A DNA stretch of 64,000 bases from Nocardioides ungokensis (GTDB taxonomy: Bacteria > Actinomycetota > Actinomycetes > Propionibacteriales > Nocardioidaceae): positions 1,559,001 to 1,623,000 of the forward strand of contig NZ_CP059164.1 of NCBI RefSeq assembly GCF_013466985.1. Reading direction: 5' to 3'. The first letter of the stretch is position 1. Each line of letters opens with the position of its first letter. This document shows, piece after piece, positions 49,162 to 59,976 of this stretch. The notes beneath the pieces are model-generated. The model saw only the letters and a program-made list of their open reading frames with translations. It ran no database searches and was not told the DNA's origin. The translations under genes and the position numbers were made by a program.

Positions 49162-51020
49162 GCGAGTGCCTCCACGTCGGCCCGGGCCGCTCCGTGCTGC
49201 CCGATCGGCAGCACGGCCCGGACCAGCAGGCCGCCCTCGGCACGGTTGGCGATGGTGCAGCTGCCGCCGAGCTCGGCCGCTCGTTCCTGCATCGAGCTCC
49301 AGCCGACCCCTCGGCCGGTCGCGGCGTCCGTGCCGCGACCGTTGTCGGCGACCGTCAGCTCGAGGCGGTCGTCGACCCTGACCTCGATCCGGCACCGTGT
49401 TGCCCCGGCGTGGCGGGCGACGTTGGCCATCGCCTCGGACGCGATCCGGAACACGGCGACCTCGACCGCTGCGGGCAGCGGGGGCATCGGATCCGGTCCG
49501 GCGAACTCGGTGGTGAACCCCGCGGAGAGGGCCGCTGCCCGCTGACGGATCGCCGGGAGCAGGCCCACCTCGTCGATCGCGGGGGGCCTGAGGTCGTCGA
49601 CGACCCGTCGTACCTCGGCGATCGCGTCCCGCACCTCGTCACGCGCCTCGGCGAGGAGGGCGGACCGCTCGGCACCGTCGGCGCGGGACTGGGCTGCGTT
49701 CAGCTTGAGCACGATCGCGGCCAGCGACGGACCGACCCCGTCGTGCAGGTCCTGGCGGAGCCGACGCCGTTCCTCCTCGCGACCGGCCACGATCCGCGCC
49801 CGGGACTCGCGCAGCTGCTGTCCCTGCCGTTCGGAGCGGACCAGCACCGCGGCGTATCTCGCCAGGTCCCGGAGCAGGGACAGGTCCGCCGTGGAGAGCC
49901 GCCGGCCCGGAGGGACCTCCACCGCCAGGTCGCCGAGCTGCTCGCCCCGGTGCACCAGCGGCGTCCGGACCACGCACGCGTCGGCATCCTCGTCGCCGGT
50001 GACGACCCGGACCCGGTCGACGTGCAGCGCCTCGGCGACCGCCTCGGTGACCGCCGCGCCCAGCGACTCGGGGCCGGCGGCGTCCGCGCGGTCCGCGAGC
50101 AGCCGCAGGGCCCGGTTCGGCTCCGAGCGGTAGCCGTACACCCAACGCTCGACCCGCTGCCGCAACCAGGAGTACGCCGGCTGCACGGCGACCGCGACCA
50201 CGGCGACCGCGACGAGGCCGCCCGCGCTGCTGTTGCCACCGAGCCGTTCGGCGACCAGGAGCAGCAGCGCATAGAGAGCGACCACCCCGACCACCAGGCT
50301 CCCGTAGGTGAGAGTCCGGCTCAGCACGACCTGGATGTCGAAGAGGCGATGACGGAGGATCGCGATCGCGATGGTGACCGGGAGCCAGACACCGACCAGC
50401 GTGAGCGTGAGATCGGTGAGCCACCCATGGTCGCCCAGCACGAAGTGGTTCGCCCAGACGACCAGCAGGCCGATCGGCACCGCGAGGGAGCCCCAGACCA
50501 GCCACAGCAGCTGCACCCTCACCTCGCCGGCCGAGCCACGCAGCCGGCTGCGGATGGCGACCGCGGACCCGAAGAAGAGTGCCACCACCAGCGCCAGGCC
50601 GATCGAGCCGAGCAGGCCGGAGACCAACGGCGGCAGCCACGCGAGCGGGGGAGCCCGACCGCCGTGTTCCTGTCGGAACCCTGACCGGTCACCGGCGGCG
50701 CCGACCAGGAAGAGCACCGCCCCGAGGAGCCCGGTCAGCACCCACCTCCGCCAACGGTCGCTGAGCGGATACCCGTCGGGCAGGAGGTAGGCGATCAGCA
50801 CCAGCCACAGGAAGAGGAAGATCCAGCTCCCGGAGAGCAGCTGGTCAGCGACCAGGCCCGCCGTGCTGGTGCTGGTCGTCCGAGAACCCCCGAGCAGCAG
50901 GCCGACCGACACTCCCTGGGCCACCAGCAGCCAGCCGATCCGCACCTGGCCGGCGCGGACGACGAGGAGCCCGAGCACGACCGGGATGGCCGTCGACAGC
51001 GCGACGGCTGCGTAGAACAT
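49158..51020 (-). CDS. NarL-type sensor histidine kinase with membrane N-terminus
   Basis: 620 residues from ATG 51020. About eight or nine membrane helices (residues 1-290) precede a GAF-like region (about 320-420) and a HisKA_3/HATPase_c module: EEERRRLRQDLHDGVGPSLA with the phospho-His, then SEAMANVARHAGATRC (N box) and VADNGRGTD (G box). Its 3' end overlaps the response regulator, so they form one operon. The helical input domain suggests a membrane-linked signal. Confidence 0.92.
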   Translation of the reverse strand: MFYAAVALSTAIPVVLGLLVVRAGQVRIGWLLVAQGVSVGLLLGGSRTTSTSTAGLVADQLLSGSWIFLFLWLVLIAYLLPDGYPLSDRWRRWVLTGLLGAVLFLVGAAGDRSGFRQEHGGRAPPLAWLPPLVSGLLGSIGLALVVALFFGSAVAIRSRLRGSAGEVRVQLLWLVWGSLAVPIGLLVVWANHFVLGDHGWLTDLTLTLVGVWLPVTIAIAILRHRLFDIQVVLSRTLTYGSLVVGVVALYALLLLVAERLGGNSSAGGLVAVAVVAVAVQPAYSWLRQRVERWVYGYRSEPNRALRLLADRADAAGPESLGAAVTEAVAEALHVDRVRVVTGDEDADACVVRTPLVHRGEQLGDLAVEVPPGRRLSTADLSLLRDLARYAAVLVRSERQGQQLRESRARIVAGREEERRRLRQDLHDGVGPSLAAIVLKLNAAQSRADGAERSALLAEARDEVRDAIAEVRRVVDDLRPPAIDEVGLLPAIRQRAAALSAGFTTEFAGPDPMPPLPAAVEVAVFRIASEAMANVARHAGATRCRIEVRVDDRLELTVADNGRGTDAATGRGVGWSSMQERAAELGGSCTIANRAEGGLLVRAVLPIGQHGAARADVEALA

Positions 51021-51059
51021 GCGTTCAGTCTCCCGTCCGCAGAGGCTCACGTCACCCGT

Positions 51060-51078
51060 CCCGGGAACACTTCCCGGG
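51060..51078. promoter_or_regulatory. 19-bp inverted repeat between the kinase and the membrane protein
   Basis: CCCGGGA-ACACT-TCCCGGG is a perfect 7-5-7 inverted repeat, 40 bp from the kinase start and 100 bp from the membrane-protein start. It could be the response regulator's own site serving both divergent genes, or a hairpin in the RNA leader. Confidence 0.5.
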
Positions 51079-51177
51079 CGACCCGGGACTCCGGCACCGT
51101 GCCCCCGGGTCGGCAGCCCGGCGACCGTTGCCGGGTCGGCGAGAGCCGCCGACCACCTGTCAGAAGGGAGCGGAGAG

Positions 51178-51849
51178 ATGCCGCTCAGCACGTTCGAAAG
51201 GTTCCTCCCCTGGACCGGAGCCATCGCCGGGCTCGCCTGGATCGGCCAGGCGTCCCTGTTCCACCTCGACGCCGCGGACAGTCCGGGGAAGGCGACCACG
51301 GCCACGATCCACGACCACCTGGCCCTCAACTACGCCGCGGTGGGCTGCCTGGTCGTCATGGGCATCGCCCTGGTGTTCTTCGCGTCCGCGCTCCGCAGCC
51401 GGCTGCGGTCGGCCGAGGCAGGCGAGGCGACCTACTCCAGCATCGCGTACGGCGGGCTGCTGCTCGCCTCGGCCGGGCTCTCCCAGATGGTGATGTGGAG
51501 CTGGGGACTGATCAACGGGGCTGCCGACGCCAAGGACGACGCCGCCCTGCACGTCCTCAGCTTCGTGGGCTACTTCGGCTTCGCCGGCATGGGCATCGGC
51601 CTGGCGACGACGTTGCTCGCGACCGGCCTCGCGGGCCTCGGCAACGCGGTGCTCCCGCGGTGGTTCGCGATCGTCACGCTCGTGATGGGGGCACTCAGCG
51701 CCCTGGGTGCCGCCGGGATCCCTCCGGGCGGGCTGGTGAACTACCTGTTGCTCCCGTTCTGGCTGATCGGCACCGCGGTCATCCTCGCCCGCAGGCAGGC
51801 CAGGCCCACCGCCGCAGCGACCCCCGTCGAGGCCCAGCGCATCGCGTGA
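51178..51849 (+). CDS. uncharacterised membrane protein, about six helices
   Basis: 223 residues from ATG 51178, with GGGAGCGGAGAG as RBS. Hydrophobic segments lie near residues 10-28, 50-72, 88-112, 120-150, 155-180 and 185-205; the tail is short and basic. I recognise no named family. It is divergent from the two-component system, which makes it a plausible target of that system; this rests on position alone. Confidence 0.7.
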   Translation: MPLSTFERFLPWTGAIAGLAWIGQASLFHLDAADSPGKATTATIHDHLALNYAAVGCLVVMGIALVFFASALRSRLRSAEAGEATYSSIAYGGLLLASAGLSQMVMWSWGLINGAADAKDDAALHVLSFVGYFGFAGMGIGLATTLLATGLAGLGNAVLPRWFAIVTLVMGALSALGAAGIPPGGLVNYLLLPFWLIGTAVILARRQARPTAAATPVEAQRIA

Positions 51850-51882
51850 CTCCGCCGCCGGGAAGGGGCGGCCGGGAGAGGA

Positions 51883-52803
51883 TCAGAAGACGGTCCAGTC
51901 CGAGTACGTGGTGAAGGCGTCCAGCGCCGCCAACCCCGCTGCCGAGCTGCCGCTGGGTCCCAACGTCGGGCTCCACACGCAGGCGACACCTCGGTCGGGG
52001 ATGACGGCCAGGATGCCGCCGCCGACGCCGCTCTTGGCCGGCAGGCCGACCCGGTAGGCGAAGTCGCCGGCCGAGTCGTAGGTGCCACAGGTGAGCATCA
52101 CGGCATTCACCCGCTTCGCCTCCCGCTCGCTGAGCAGCCGGGTCGCGTCCGAGAGCACGCCGTCGCGGGCCAGGAAGAGCCCGGCGAGGGCCAGCTCGCG
52201 GCAGGTCATCGAGAGTGCGCACTGCGCGACGTACTGCTCGATCACCCGGTCGACGGGACACTCCAGGTTGCCGTAGCTGGCGAGCAGGTGAGCGAGCGCC
52301 GAGTTGCGGTGCCCGGCCTCGAGCTCCGACCGGGCGACGTCCGGGTCCATGTCCACGTCGCCGCGGCCGCTCTCCCGACGCATCAGGTCGCGGAGCGTGC
52401 CGAACGCGTCGCCGGTCAGCGACTGCAGCCGGTCGGTGACGACGAGGGCTCCCGCGTTGATGAACGGGTTGCGGGGGCGCCCCGCCTCCTGGTCGAGCTG
52501 GAGCAAGGAGTTGAACGGGTTGCCCGACGGCTCGCGCGACACCCGTTCCCAGATGCGCTCTCCCTCGGCGGCGATCACCAGCGCGAGCGTGAAGACCTTG
52601 CTGATGCTCTGCACCGAGAACGGCACGTCCGCGTCGCCCACGGCGTACACCTCGCCGTCGCAGGAGGCGACCGCCATCCCGAACTGGAGCGGATCCACAG
52701 CCGCCAGGCCGGGGATGTACTCGGCGACCCGGCCGCTGCCCACCTCGGGGGCGGCGGCCTCCTGCGCGCGCACCAGGGCGTCCTCGATCTCCACGGCCGT
52801 CAT
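51883..52803 (-). CDS. glsA: glutaminase A
   Basis: 306 residues from ATG 52803. It is a serine-dependent beta-lactamase-fold glutaminase: the Ser/Lys pair in PFSVQSISKVF, PRNPFINAGALV, the HRNSALAHLLASYG helix and the GLPAKSGVGGGILAVIP segment with the conserved second Lys. It turns glutamine into glutamate and ammonia. It is convergent with the membrane protein and divergent from jetA. Confidence 0.92.
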   Translation of the reverse strand: MTAVEIEDALVRAQEAAAPEVGSGRVAEYIPGLAAVDPLQFGMAVASCDGEVYAVGDADVPFSVQSISKVFTLALVIAAEGERIWERVSREPSGNPFNSLLQLDQEAGRPRNPFINAGALVVTDRLQSLTGDAFGTLRDLMRRESGRGDVDMDPDVARSELEAGHRNSALAHLLASYGNLECPVDRVIEQYVAQCALSMTCRELALAGLFLARDGVLSDATRLLSEREAKRVNAVMLTCGTYDSAGDFAYRVGLPAKSGVGGGILAVIPDRGVACVWSPTLGPSGSSAAGLAALDAFTTYSDWTVF

Positions 52804-53000
52804 CCTCGCGCAGGCAGGGTCGAGCCGTCGGGCCGGGCTCCGGACGCAGGTGGCAGGCTCCCCAAGGAGCTGCCGAGGACGCCGCTCCGCGCGAGCCGGC
52901 GCCGGGCGGGCCACCCCGTCTAGGGGACACGCCGGGTCCGATGGCATGCTGTCTGGCCGCTGTGCCCTGGACGGGGCGGCGGACACGCCGGGAGGGTCGG

Positions 53001-54494
53001 ATGAGCGAGGTCGCGGGTGAGCTGGCGCGCGTGCGTCGCGCGTTCGAGCAGCCGACGCTGACCCTGCTGCACCAGCGGCAGGCCCCGGTGGTCATCGCGG
53101 TCTTCCGGTCCGCCTTCGGACGCGACAACAAGCCGATCCCGACCGCCCGGCTGCACGCGCAGGTCGAGGACCACCTCGCGCAGCTGCGCCTGGCGGGGGA
53201 GACCGAGCTGCCCGCCGGCAGCGGTCGCGACATCTGCCAGCGATGGATGCGCGGGCAGTGGCTGGTCCGGGCCCTGGACGACGCCGGACAGGAGGTCTAC
53301 ACGCTGACCTCCCATGCCCAGCAGGCCCTGGAGCTGGTCAAGACGCTCTCGCGCGACCGGGCCACGCTCAGCGAGCACCGGATCGCGACCATCCTCAACA
53401 CCGTGCGCCGGTTCAACAGCGAGGCCAACCCCGACCGGTCTGCCCGCGTCGCCATCCTGAACGCCGAGATCGCCCGGCTCGGCGCGGAGCGGGACCGACT
53501 CGTCGACGGCGCGGAGATGGACGCCCCGTCCGAGGACTACATGCTGGAGGGGTTCACCGAGCTCCAGCTGCTGATCTCCGCGCTGCCCAGCGACTTCGCG
53601 CGCGTCGAGGAGCGCTTCGCCGAGATCCGGGCCGGAATCCTGGCGTCGTTCCGCTCCGAGGACCGGCCGGCCGGGGAGGTGATCGACGCCTACCTCGCCC
53701 GGGCGGACTCGCTGATGACGGCGACCCCCGAGGGCCGTGCCTTCGAGGGGGCGTTCGCGCTGCTGCGTGACGACGCGATGGTCGCGCAGCTGCGTGACGA
53801 CCTGGGCGCGCTGCTCGACCACCCCGTGTCCGACGGGCTCCTGGCCGACGGCGACCGGGCGGAGCTGCGGGGCACGGTTCGACTGATCCGCGACGGCCTG
53901 GACCGGGTGCTCTCGCAGCGCTCGCGGGTCACCTCGACGCTCAAGGACTACATCGTCGCCCACGACGCGGTCCGCGACCGCGAGCTGGAGCAGACCCTGC
54001 GGCAGATCGAGTCCGAGGTCATGGGCTGGATGGCCACCACCGGCCCGCGGGCGAGCGTCGACCTGCCGCTGCTGCCGGCACGGGTGGACGTCGAGCACTT
54101 CCGGGAGCGCTTCCACGACCCGGCCGACGACGTCGCCCCGACCCGACTGGTGGACACCCCCGCCAGCGTCGACGCGCCACCGTCCCTCGCCACGGTGCTG
54201 GCCCAGGGCGGGCCGTCCATCTCGGTCCTGCGACAGCGGCTCGACGAGGCGCTCGCCTCGCTGGATCCCGCAGCGTCCCTGGGCGAGGTGTTCGAGTCGC
54301 TCGAGCCCGCGCTGCGGCGCCCCGTCGAGATCTTCGGCCTGCTCCACCTCGCGGCCGACCGCGAGCTGCCGGCGGAGACGGTGCTGGAGCGCTACCGCGC
54401 CCTGCGACCCGACGGCTCGCAGCGGACCTTCGCGGTGCCGAGGGTGCCGCTCGACGACCCCGACCTCACGGCCCGGACCGAGGAACCACGATGA
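53001..54494 (+). CDS. jetA: Wadjet JetA-like (DUF3375, MukF/kleisin-type)
   Basis: 497 residues from ATG 53001 with GGAGG 5 nt upstream. The N-terminal winged-helix region (FEQPTLTLLHQRQAPVVIAVF, split at HQRQAP), the WMRGQWLVRAL motif and long helices match DUF3375, the kleisin-like subunit of Wadjet and Eptesin systems. It should bridge the heads of the SMC-like JetC. The next gene overlaps by ATGA and encodes the DUF4194 subunit. Wadjet blocks plasmids by extruding DNA loops and cutting small circles; cutting needs JetD, which is not here. Confidence 0.85.
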   Translation: MSEVAGELARVRRAFEQPTLTLLHQRQAPVVIAVFRSAFGRDNKPIPTARLHAQVEDHLAQLRLAGETELPAGSGRDICQRWMRGQWLVRALDDAGQEVYTLTSHAQQALELVKTLSRDRATLSEHRIATILNTVRRFNSEANPDRSARVAILNAEIARLGAERDRLVDGAEMDAPSEDYMLEGFTELQLLISALPSDFARVEERFAEIRAGILASFRSEDRPAGEVIDAYLARADSLMTATPEGRAFEGAFALLRDDAMVAQLRDDLGALLDHPVSDGLLADGDRAELRGTVRLIRDGLDRVLSQRSRVTSTLKDYIVAHDAVRDRELEQTLRQIESEVMGWMATTGPRASVDLPLLPARVDVEHFRERFHDPADDVAPTRLVDTPASVDAPPSLATVLAQGGPSISVLRQRLDEALASLDPAASLGEVFESLEPALRRPVEIFGLLHLAADRELPAETVLERYRALRPDGSQRTFAVPRVPLDDPDLTARTEEPR

Positions 54495-55264
54495 ACACGA
54501 TCCAGGACCAGCAGGACCGCACCGCGCCCGACGAGCTCGGCCCCGACGGCCCCGACGGGTTCGCCGCGCTCGACCCCGACGACCCCGAGCGTGAGGCCAC
54601 CACCTCCGTCTCGCTGTTCGAGGGCGACGAGGGCGGGCTGGAGTACGCCGAGCGTCGTGCGCTCGTCGCGCTGCTCAAGCAGCGCTTCATCAGTGCGCGG
54701 ACCCACCCGCGCGACTGGCGGGCCCTGACCGAGAACGAGCGGGTCATCCGGGCGCGGCTCAACGACCTCTTCCTCGAGCTGCAGATCGACCCCGTCCGCG
54801 AGGTCGCGTGGAAGCGGCAGGCCGTCTCCGAGACCGGCCAGAAGTTCCCCACCCTGCTGTACGACGCCGCGTGGAGCCGCGAGGAGACGATCGTGCTGGT
54901 CCACCTGCGCGACCGCTTCCGGGCCGCCACCGCTGCCGGTGAGGGGCGGGTCTACGTCGACCGCGAGGACGTCGTCGACTACGTCGCCGGCTTCCGCCCG
55001 CCGCACGCCACGGACGTGGCCGGTGACGAGAAGCGCGCCCGCAACGCCGTGGCCAACGTCAACCGGGCCGGGCTGCTCATCGGCGCACCCACCGACGACC
55101 GCTACGAGATCAGCGAGGCCATCGAGCCGCTGCTGCCGCTCGAGCTGCTCAAGGAGCTGCTGGTGAGCCTGCAGCGGACCAACGACCCCGAAGCTGCCAC
55201 GGAGGACGACCCGCTGTTCGGGGACGAGACCCAGGCCGACCAGCGCCACGACGAGGAGGACTGA
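54491..55264 (+). CDS. jetB: Wadjet JetB-like (DUF4194, KITE-type)
   Basis: 257 residues from ATG 54491. The acidic N-terminus is followed by tandem winged helices (EYAERRALVALLKQRFISA, RVIRARLNDLFLELQID without its first residue, TLLYDAAWSREETIVLVHLR), the DUF4194/MukE-like layout. It should form the JetA-JetB subcomplex. It lies between jetA (4-bp overlap) and jetC (2-bp gap), which fixes the assignment better than sequence alone. Confidence 0.83.
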   Translation: MNTIQDQQDRTAPDELGPDGPDGFAALDPDDPEREATTSVSLFEGDEGGLEYAERRALVALLKQRFISARTHPRDWRALTENERVIRARLNDLFLELQIDPVREVAWKRQAVSETGQKFPTLLYDAAWSREETIVLVHLRDRFRAATAAGEGRVYVDREDVVDYVAGFRPPHATDVAGDEKRARNAVANVNRAGLLIGAPTDDRYEISEAIEPLLPLELLKELLVSLQRTNDPEAATEDDPLFGDETQADQRHDEED

Positions 55265-55266
55265 GC

Positions 55267-58200
55267 ATGTCGACCGACACCGAGCTCAACCCCGAAGCCG
55301 AGCTGGACGATGAGGGCATCGAGCCCGCGGAGGAGGGCGAGGGCCTCTTCGCCCCGGGCGTGGTCGCGACGCCCTCGGACGACACCCTGCAGTGGCGCGC
55401 GGAGCTGCTGCAGCTGGTCAACTGGGGCGGCTTCTCCGGCCGGGTCCGGGTCGACCTGCACGGTGACGCCACGATGATCTCCGGCGCCTCGGGCGTCGGG
55501 AAGAGCACCGTGCTCGACGCCTACACGGCGCTGGTCATGCCATCGGACACCAAGTTCAACGGCGCCTCCAACGACGCCGTCGCCGGCCGGGCCCGCAGCG
55601 CCGGGCAGCGCAACCTGCTGTCCTACCTGCGTGCGCCGTCGACGTGATCGACGACCCGCGGACCGGGCGACCGGTCGAGTCGCTGCTGCGAGGACGCAAC
55701 AGCGACACGTGGGGCGCGGTCGCGATGACGTTCGTCAACGACCAGCAGCGCCGGTTCACCGCGCTGCGCACCTACTACGTCCCGCGCCGGGCCACCCGCT
55801 CCAGCGAGGTGCAGATGCAGCTCGCCACGCTCGACGCCCCGGTCGACCTGGCGAGCCTCGAGGCGGCCGTCCGGACCGCTTCCACGCCAACACCCTCAAG
55901 AAGCTCTACCCGGGTGTCCGGGTGCATCGCACGTACGCCGAGTACGCCGCGGTCCTGCACGCCCGGCTCGGCATCGGGGCCAACGGCGACGGCGCGAAGG
56001 CGCTGCGCCTGCTCTCGCGGATCCAGGCCGGTAACCAGGTGCGCAGCGTCGACGAGCTCTACAAGGAGATGGTGCTCGAGCGGCCGACGACGTTCGCCGC
56101 CGCGGACCGCGCCGTCGAGCACTTCGACGACCTCGAGTCGGCGTACACCGCCATGCGGACCGAGGAGCAGAAGCAGGAGCTCCTCGCGCCCATCACCGAC
56201 CTGCACGACCGCAAGGCCGCCGCGCTGGCGAGCACCCGGGAGCTCGACGCCTTCGGTGTGGCCGCGACGGGGGACACCCCGGTCCGGCTCTGGCTCCTCC
56301 GCACCCACGCCCGGCTCCTCGGCGCCGCGGTGGAGGCCAACCGGCAGGGCCGCACCCGTCTTGCCGACGAGCTGCAGGCGAGCGCCCGCGCCGTGACCGC
56401 GCTCGACACCGACCTCGAGGCGGCCAAGGACGAGCACCGGTCCGCCGGCGGCGCGAGCCTGGAGCGGCTCGCCGCCGACATCGAGCGGGAGCAGGTGCTG
56501 CGCGAGGAGAGGGTCGGCCGGCGGGGCGGCCTCCTGGACCGGATGGCCCCGCTGCTGGACCTCGAGGCCTTCGGCCCCGGCGAGGACGAGCGGGGCCTGG
56601 GGTCCCGCGAGGAGTTCACCGAGCTGGTCGCGCGGGCCGGGCACTGGCTGGCGGAGCACCCGCGTGAGGCCGAGGCGCTGGTCGCCCGGCGCGACGAGGT
56701 CATGGGCTCGCGCTACCCGCTGCTGGCCCGCCGCAAGGAGCTGGAGAACGAACGCGCCTCGCTGGAGGGACGGTCCGGCCGGTCCCCGAGCAGCTGCACG
56801 CGCTGCGCAGCGAGGTGGCGAGGGCCAGCGGGCTGCCGGTGACGGACCTGCCGTTCGTCGCGGAGCTGGTCGACGTCGCGCCCGAGGAGTCGCGCTGGCG
56901 CCTGGCGATCGAGACCGTGCTGGGCTCCAGTGCCCGGCTGATGCTCGTGCCGGCCGACCGGCTCGAGGACTTCTCGGCGGCGATCGACTCGCTCCGGCTG
57001 CGCGGGCGCCTGACCTTCTCGGGGGCCGAGCTCGACCTGCCCGCGCCCGCAGCCCCCGACCGGGACCACGTCGCCGGCAAGCTGCTCTTCCAGGACTCGC
57101 CGTTCCGCGGCTGGGTGCAGAAGCACGTGGCGGAGCCCGCGCGCAACGCGCTCTGCGTGGAGTCGGCCGACGGGCTCGCCGGGGGTGGCTTCCGGGTCAC
57201 GCTGGCCGGGCAGACCCGCTCCGGGCGGCGCGGCTCGCACGGGCGCGGCGAGCGCCGCAACATCATCGGCTTCAGCAACGCCGACTCGCTCGCCGAGATC
57301 GACGAGGAGCTCGACGGCATCGAGGAGTCGCTGACCGGTCTCGACGAACGGCTCCAGGAGGTCGAGATCGCGACCCGGCTGCTCGACCAGCGCCGGGCGG
57401 CGTACGACGCGGTCCGCAGCCACGGCTTCGACGACCTCGACGTGGCCTCCTGTGACGCCCGGATCGCGGACCTCGAGCGGCGACGCGACGAGATCCTGTC
57501 CGCGGACGACCGGCTCAACACGCTCGAGCAGCACATCGGCGCGCTCGAGGCACAGCTGGAGGAGGCTCGCCGCCACCGCTACCAGCTCGGCGAGGAGAAG
57601 GCCCGGCTCGACGCCGAGCACGGTGAGCTGGTCGAGGACGAGGACCAGGTCACCGACGAGCTCGAGCGGATCGAGCGGGCCGGGCGCGTGGTCCTCGACG
57701 ACGAGCAGGCGTCGCGGCTCGACGAGGAGTTCGCCGCCGCGGCCGCACCGGACGACCCCGCCGACCTGGCCCGGTTCCACGAGAACGCCGGACGCCTCCA
57801 GGCCCGGCTGAACGCCGCCGTCTCCGCCCCCAGGTCGAGGTCGAGCACGCCGACCGGGAGCTGGCCGGCATCTTCCGGGCCTACCAGCTCCAGTGGGAGG
57901 ACCCGAACCTCGGCACCGGCGCCGACTCCTACCCCGACTTCGCGCGGATCCTCACCGACATCGAGGCCACCGGCCTGGCGCAGCGCCGCTCGGAGTGGCG
58001 CCGCCGGCTGACCGAGTGGAGCGGACGGACAGGACCTGGTGCCGCTCGCCGGTGCCATGTCGGCGTCGGTGGAGGAGATCGAGGACCGGCTCGAGCCGAT
58101 CAACGCCATCCTGCGGCGGCTGGAGTTCGGCGCCGAGAAGGACCGTCTCCGGATCCGGTTGCGGCGGCTCGCGCCGGCGCACGTGCAGGTGTTCGTCCGC

Positions 58201-58788
58201 GACCTGCGCGAGCTGTCCCGCGGCACCACCCGGGACCTCGACGAGGAGCAGATGGAGGCGCGCTTCGCGCAGCTGCGTCGCTTCATGGACCAGCTCCGCC
58301 GGCCCGAGCACGTCTACGACGGTGACCGCGGCTCCGAGCGGGACCGGCTGCTCGACGTACGCCGTCACGTGGAGATCAGCGCCGAGCGCTACGACCGGCT
58401 CAGCGGCGAGCTGAAGGCGACCTACCGGACGCTGGGGGAGAAGAGCGGCGGGGAGAGCCAGGAGCTGGTGGCCTTCATCGTCGGCTCGGCCCTGCGGTTC
58501 CGGCTCGGCGACGAGATGCGCTCGCGGCCCCGGTTCGCACCGGTCTTCCTGGACGAGGGCTTCGTCAAGGCGGACTCGGAGTTCGCGGGCCGCGCCGTAC
58601 GGGCGTGGAAGGGGCTGGGCTTCCAGCTGATCATCGGAGTGCCGCTGGACAAGGTGACCGGCCTCGAGCCGCACATGGACGAGCTGCTGCTGATCACCAA
58701 GCACACCGAGACCCACCTGGCCTCGATCCACCGGATCACCGACGCCGAACGCGGGACGGCGGAGATCGCGGAGTCCCCGACTCCCTGA
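55267..58788 (+). CDS. jetC: Wadjet JetC-like SMC ATPase (COG4913), about five frameshifts
   Basis: ATG 55267, about 1,175 residues when repaired. The head has the Walker A motif GASGVGKST near residue 78, then two long coiled-coil arms with a central hinge (about residues 500-640), and the C-terminal signature KSGGESQELVAF with the Walker B VFLDEGFVKAD. The frame breaks near 55632, 55874, 56781, 57829 and 58028; four are cured by one base (for example CCGTCCGGACC to CCGTCCGGGACC). It is the motor of loop extrusion. No jetD follows: 114 bp after the stop the hhyS gene begins. Confidence 0.85.
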
Positions 58789-58801
58789 CTGCCGCGAAAC
58801 T

Positions 58802-58811
58802 GGGTCGACCC
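58802..58811. repeat. 10-bp palindrome after jetC
   Basis: GGGTCGACCC is a perfect palindrome 14 bp beyond the jetC stop. A second GACCC element follows within 20 bp. It could be the base of a weak terminator or chance in GC-rich DNA. Confidence 0.25.
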
Positions 58812-58855
58812 TGACGGCTGACCCGTGGACCGGGTTGTGCGCACGATGACCGGTG

Positions 58856-58868
58856 GGGCCACATGGCC
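58856..58868 (+). promoter_or_regulatory. DosR/DevR-like core motif upstream of hhyS
   Basis: GGGCC-ACAT-GGCC, part of the longer palindrome GGCCACATGGCC, lies 35-47 bp before the hhyS start. It shares GGGCC-N4-GGCC with the porG site. This position is that of an activator or repressor at the promoter. Evidence is by motif only. Confidence 0.35.
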
Positions 58869-58902
58869 GTGACCCGGGGACACGTGCAAGGGCGGTGGGC
58901 AG

Positions 58903-59963
<1,061 letters not shown>

Positions 59964-59976
59964 GGAGCGGATCGCG

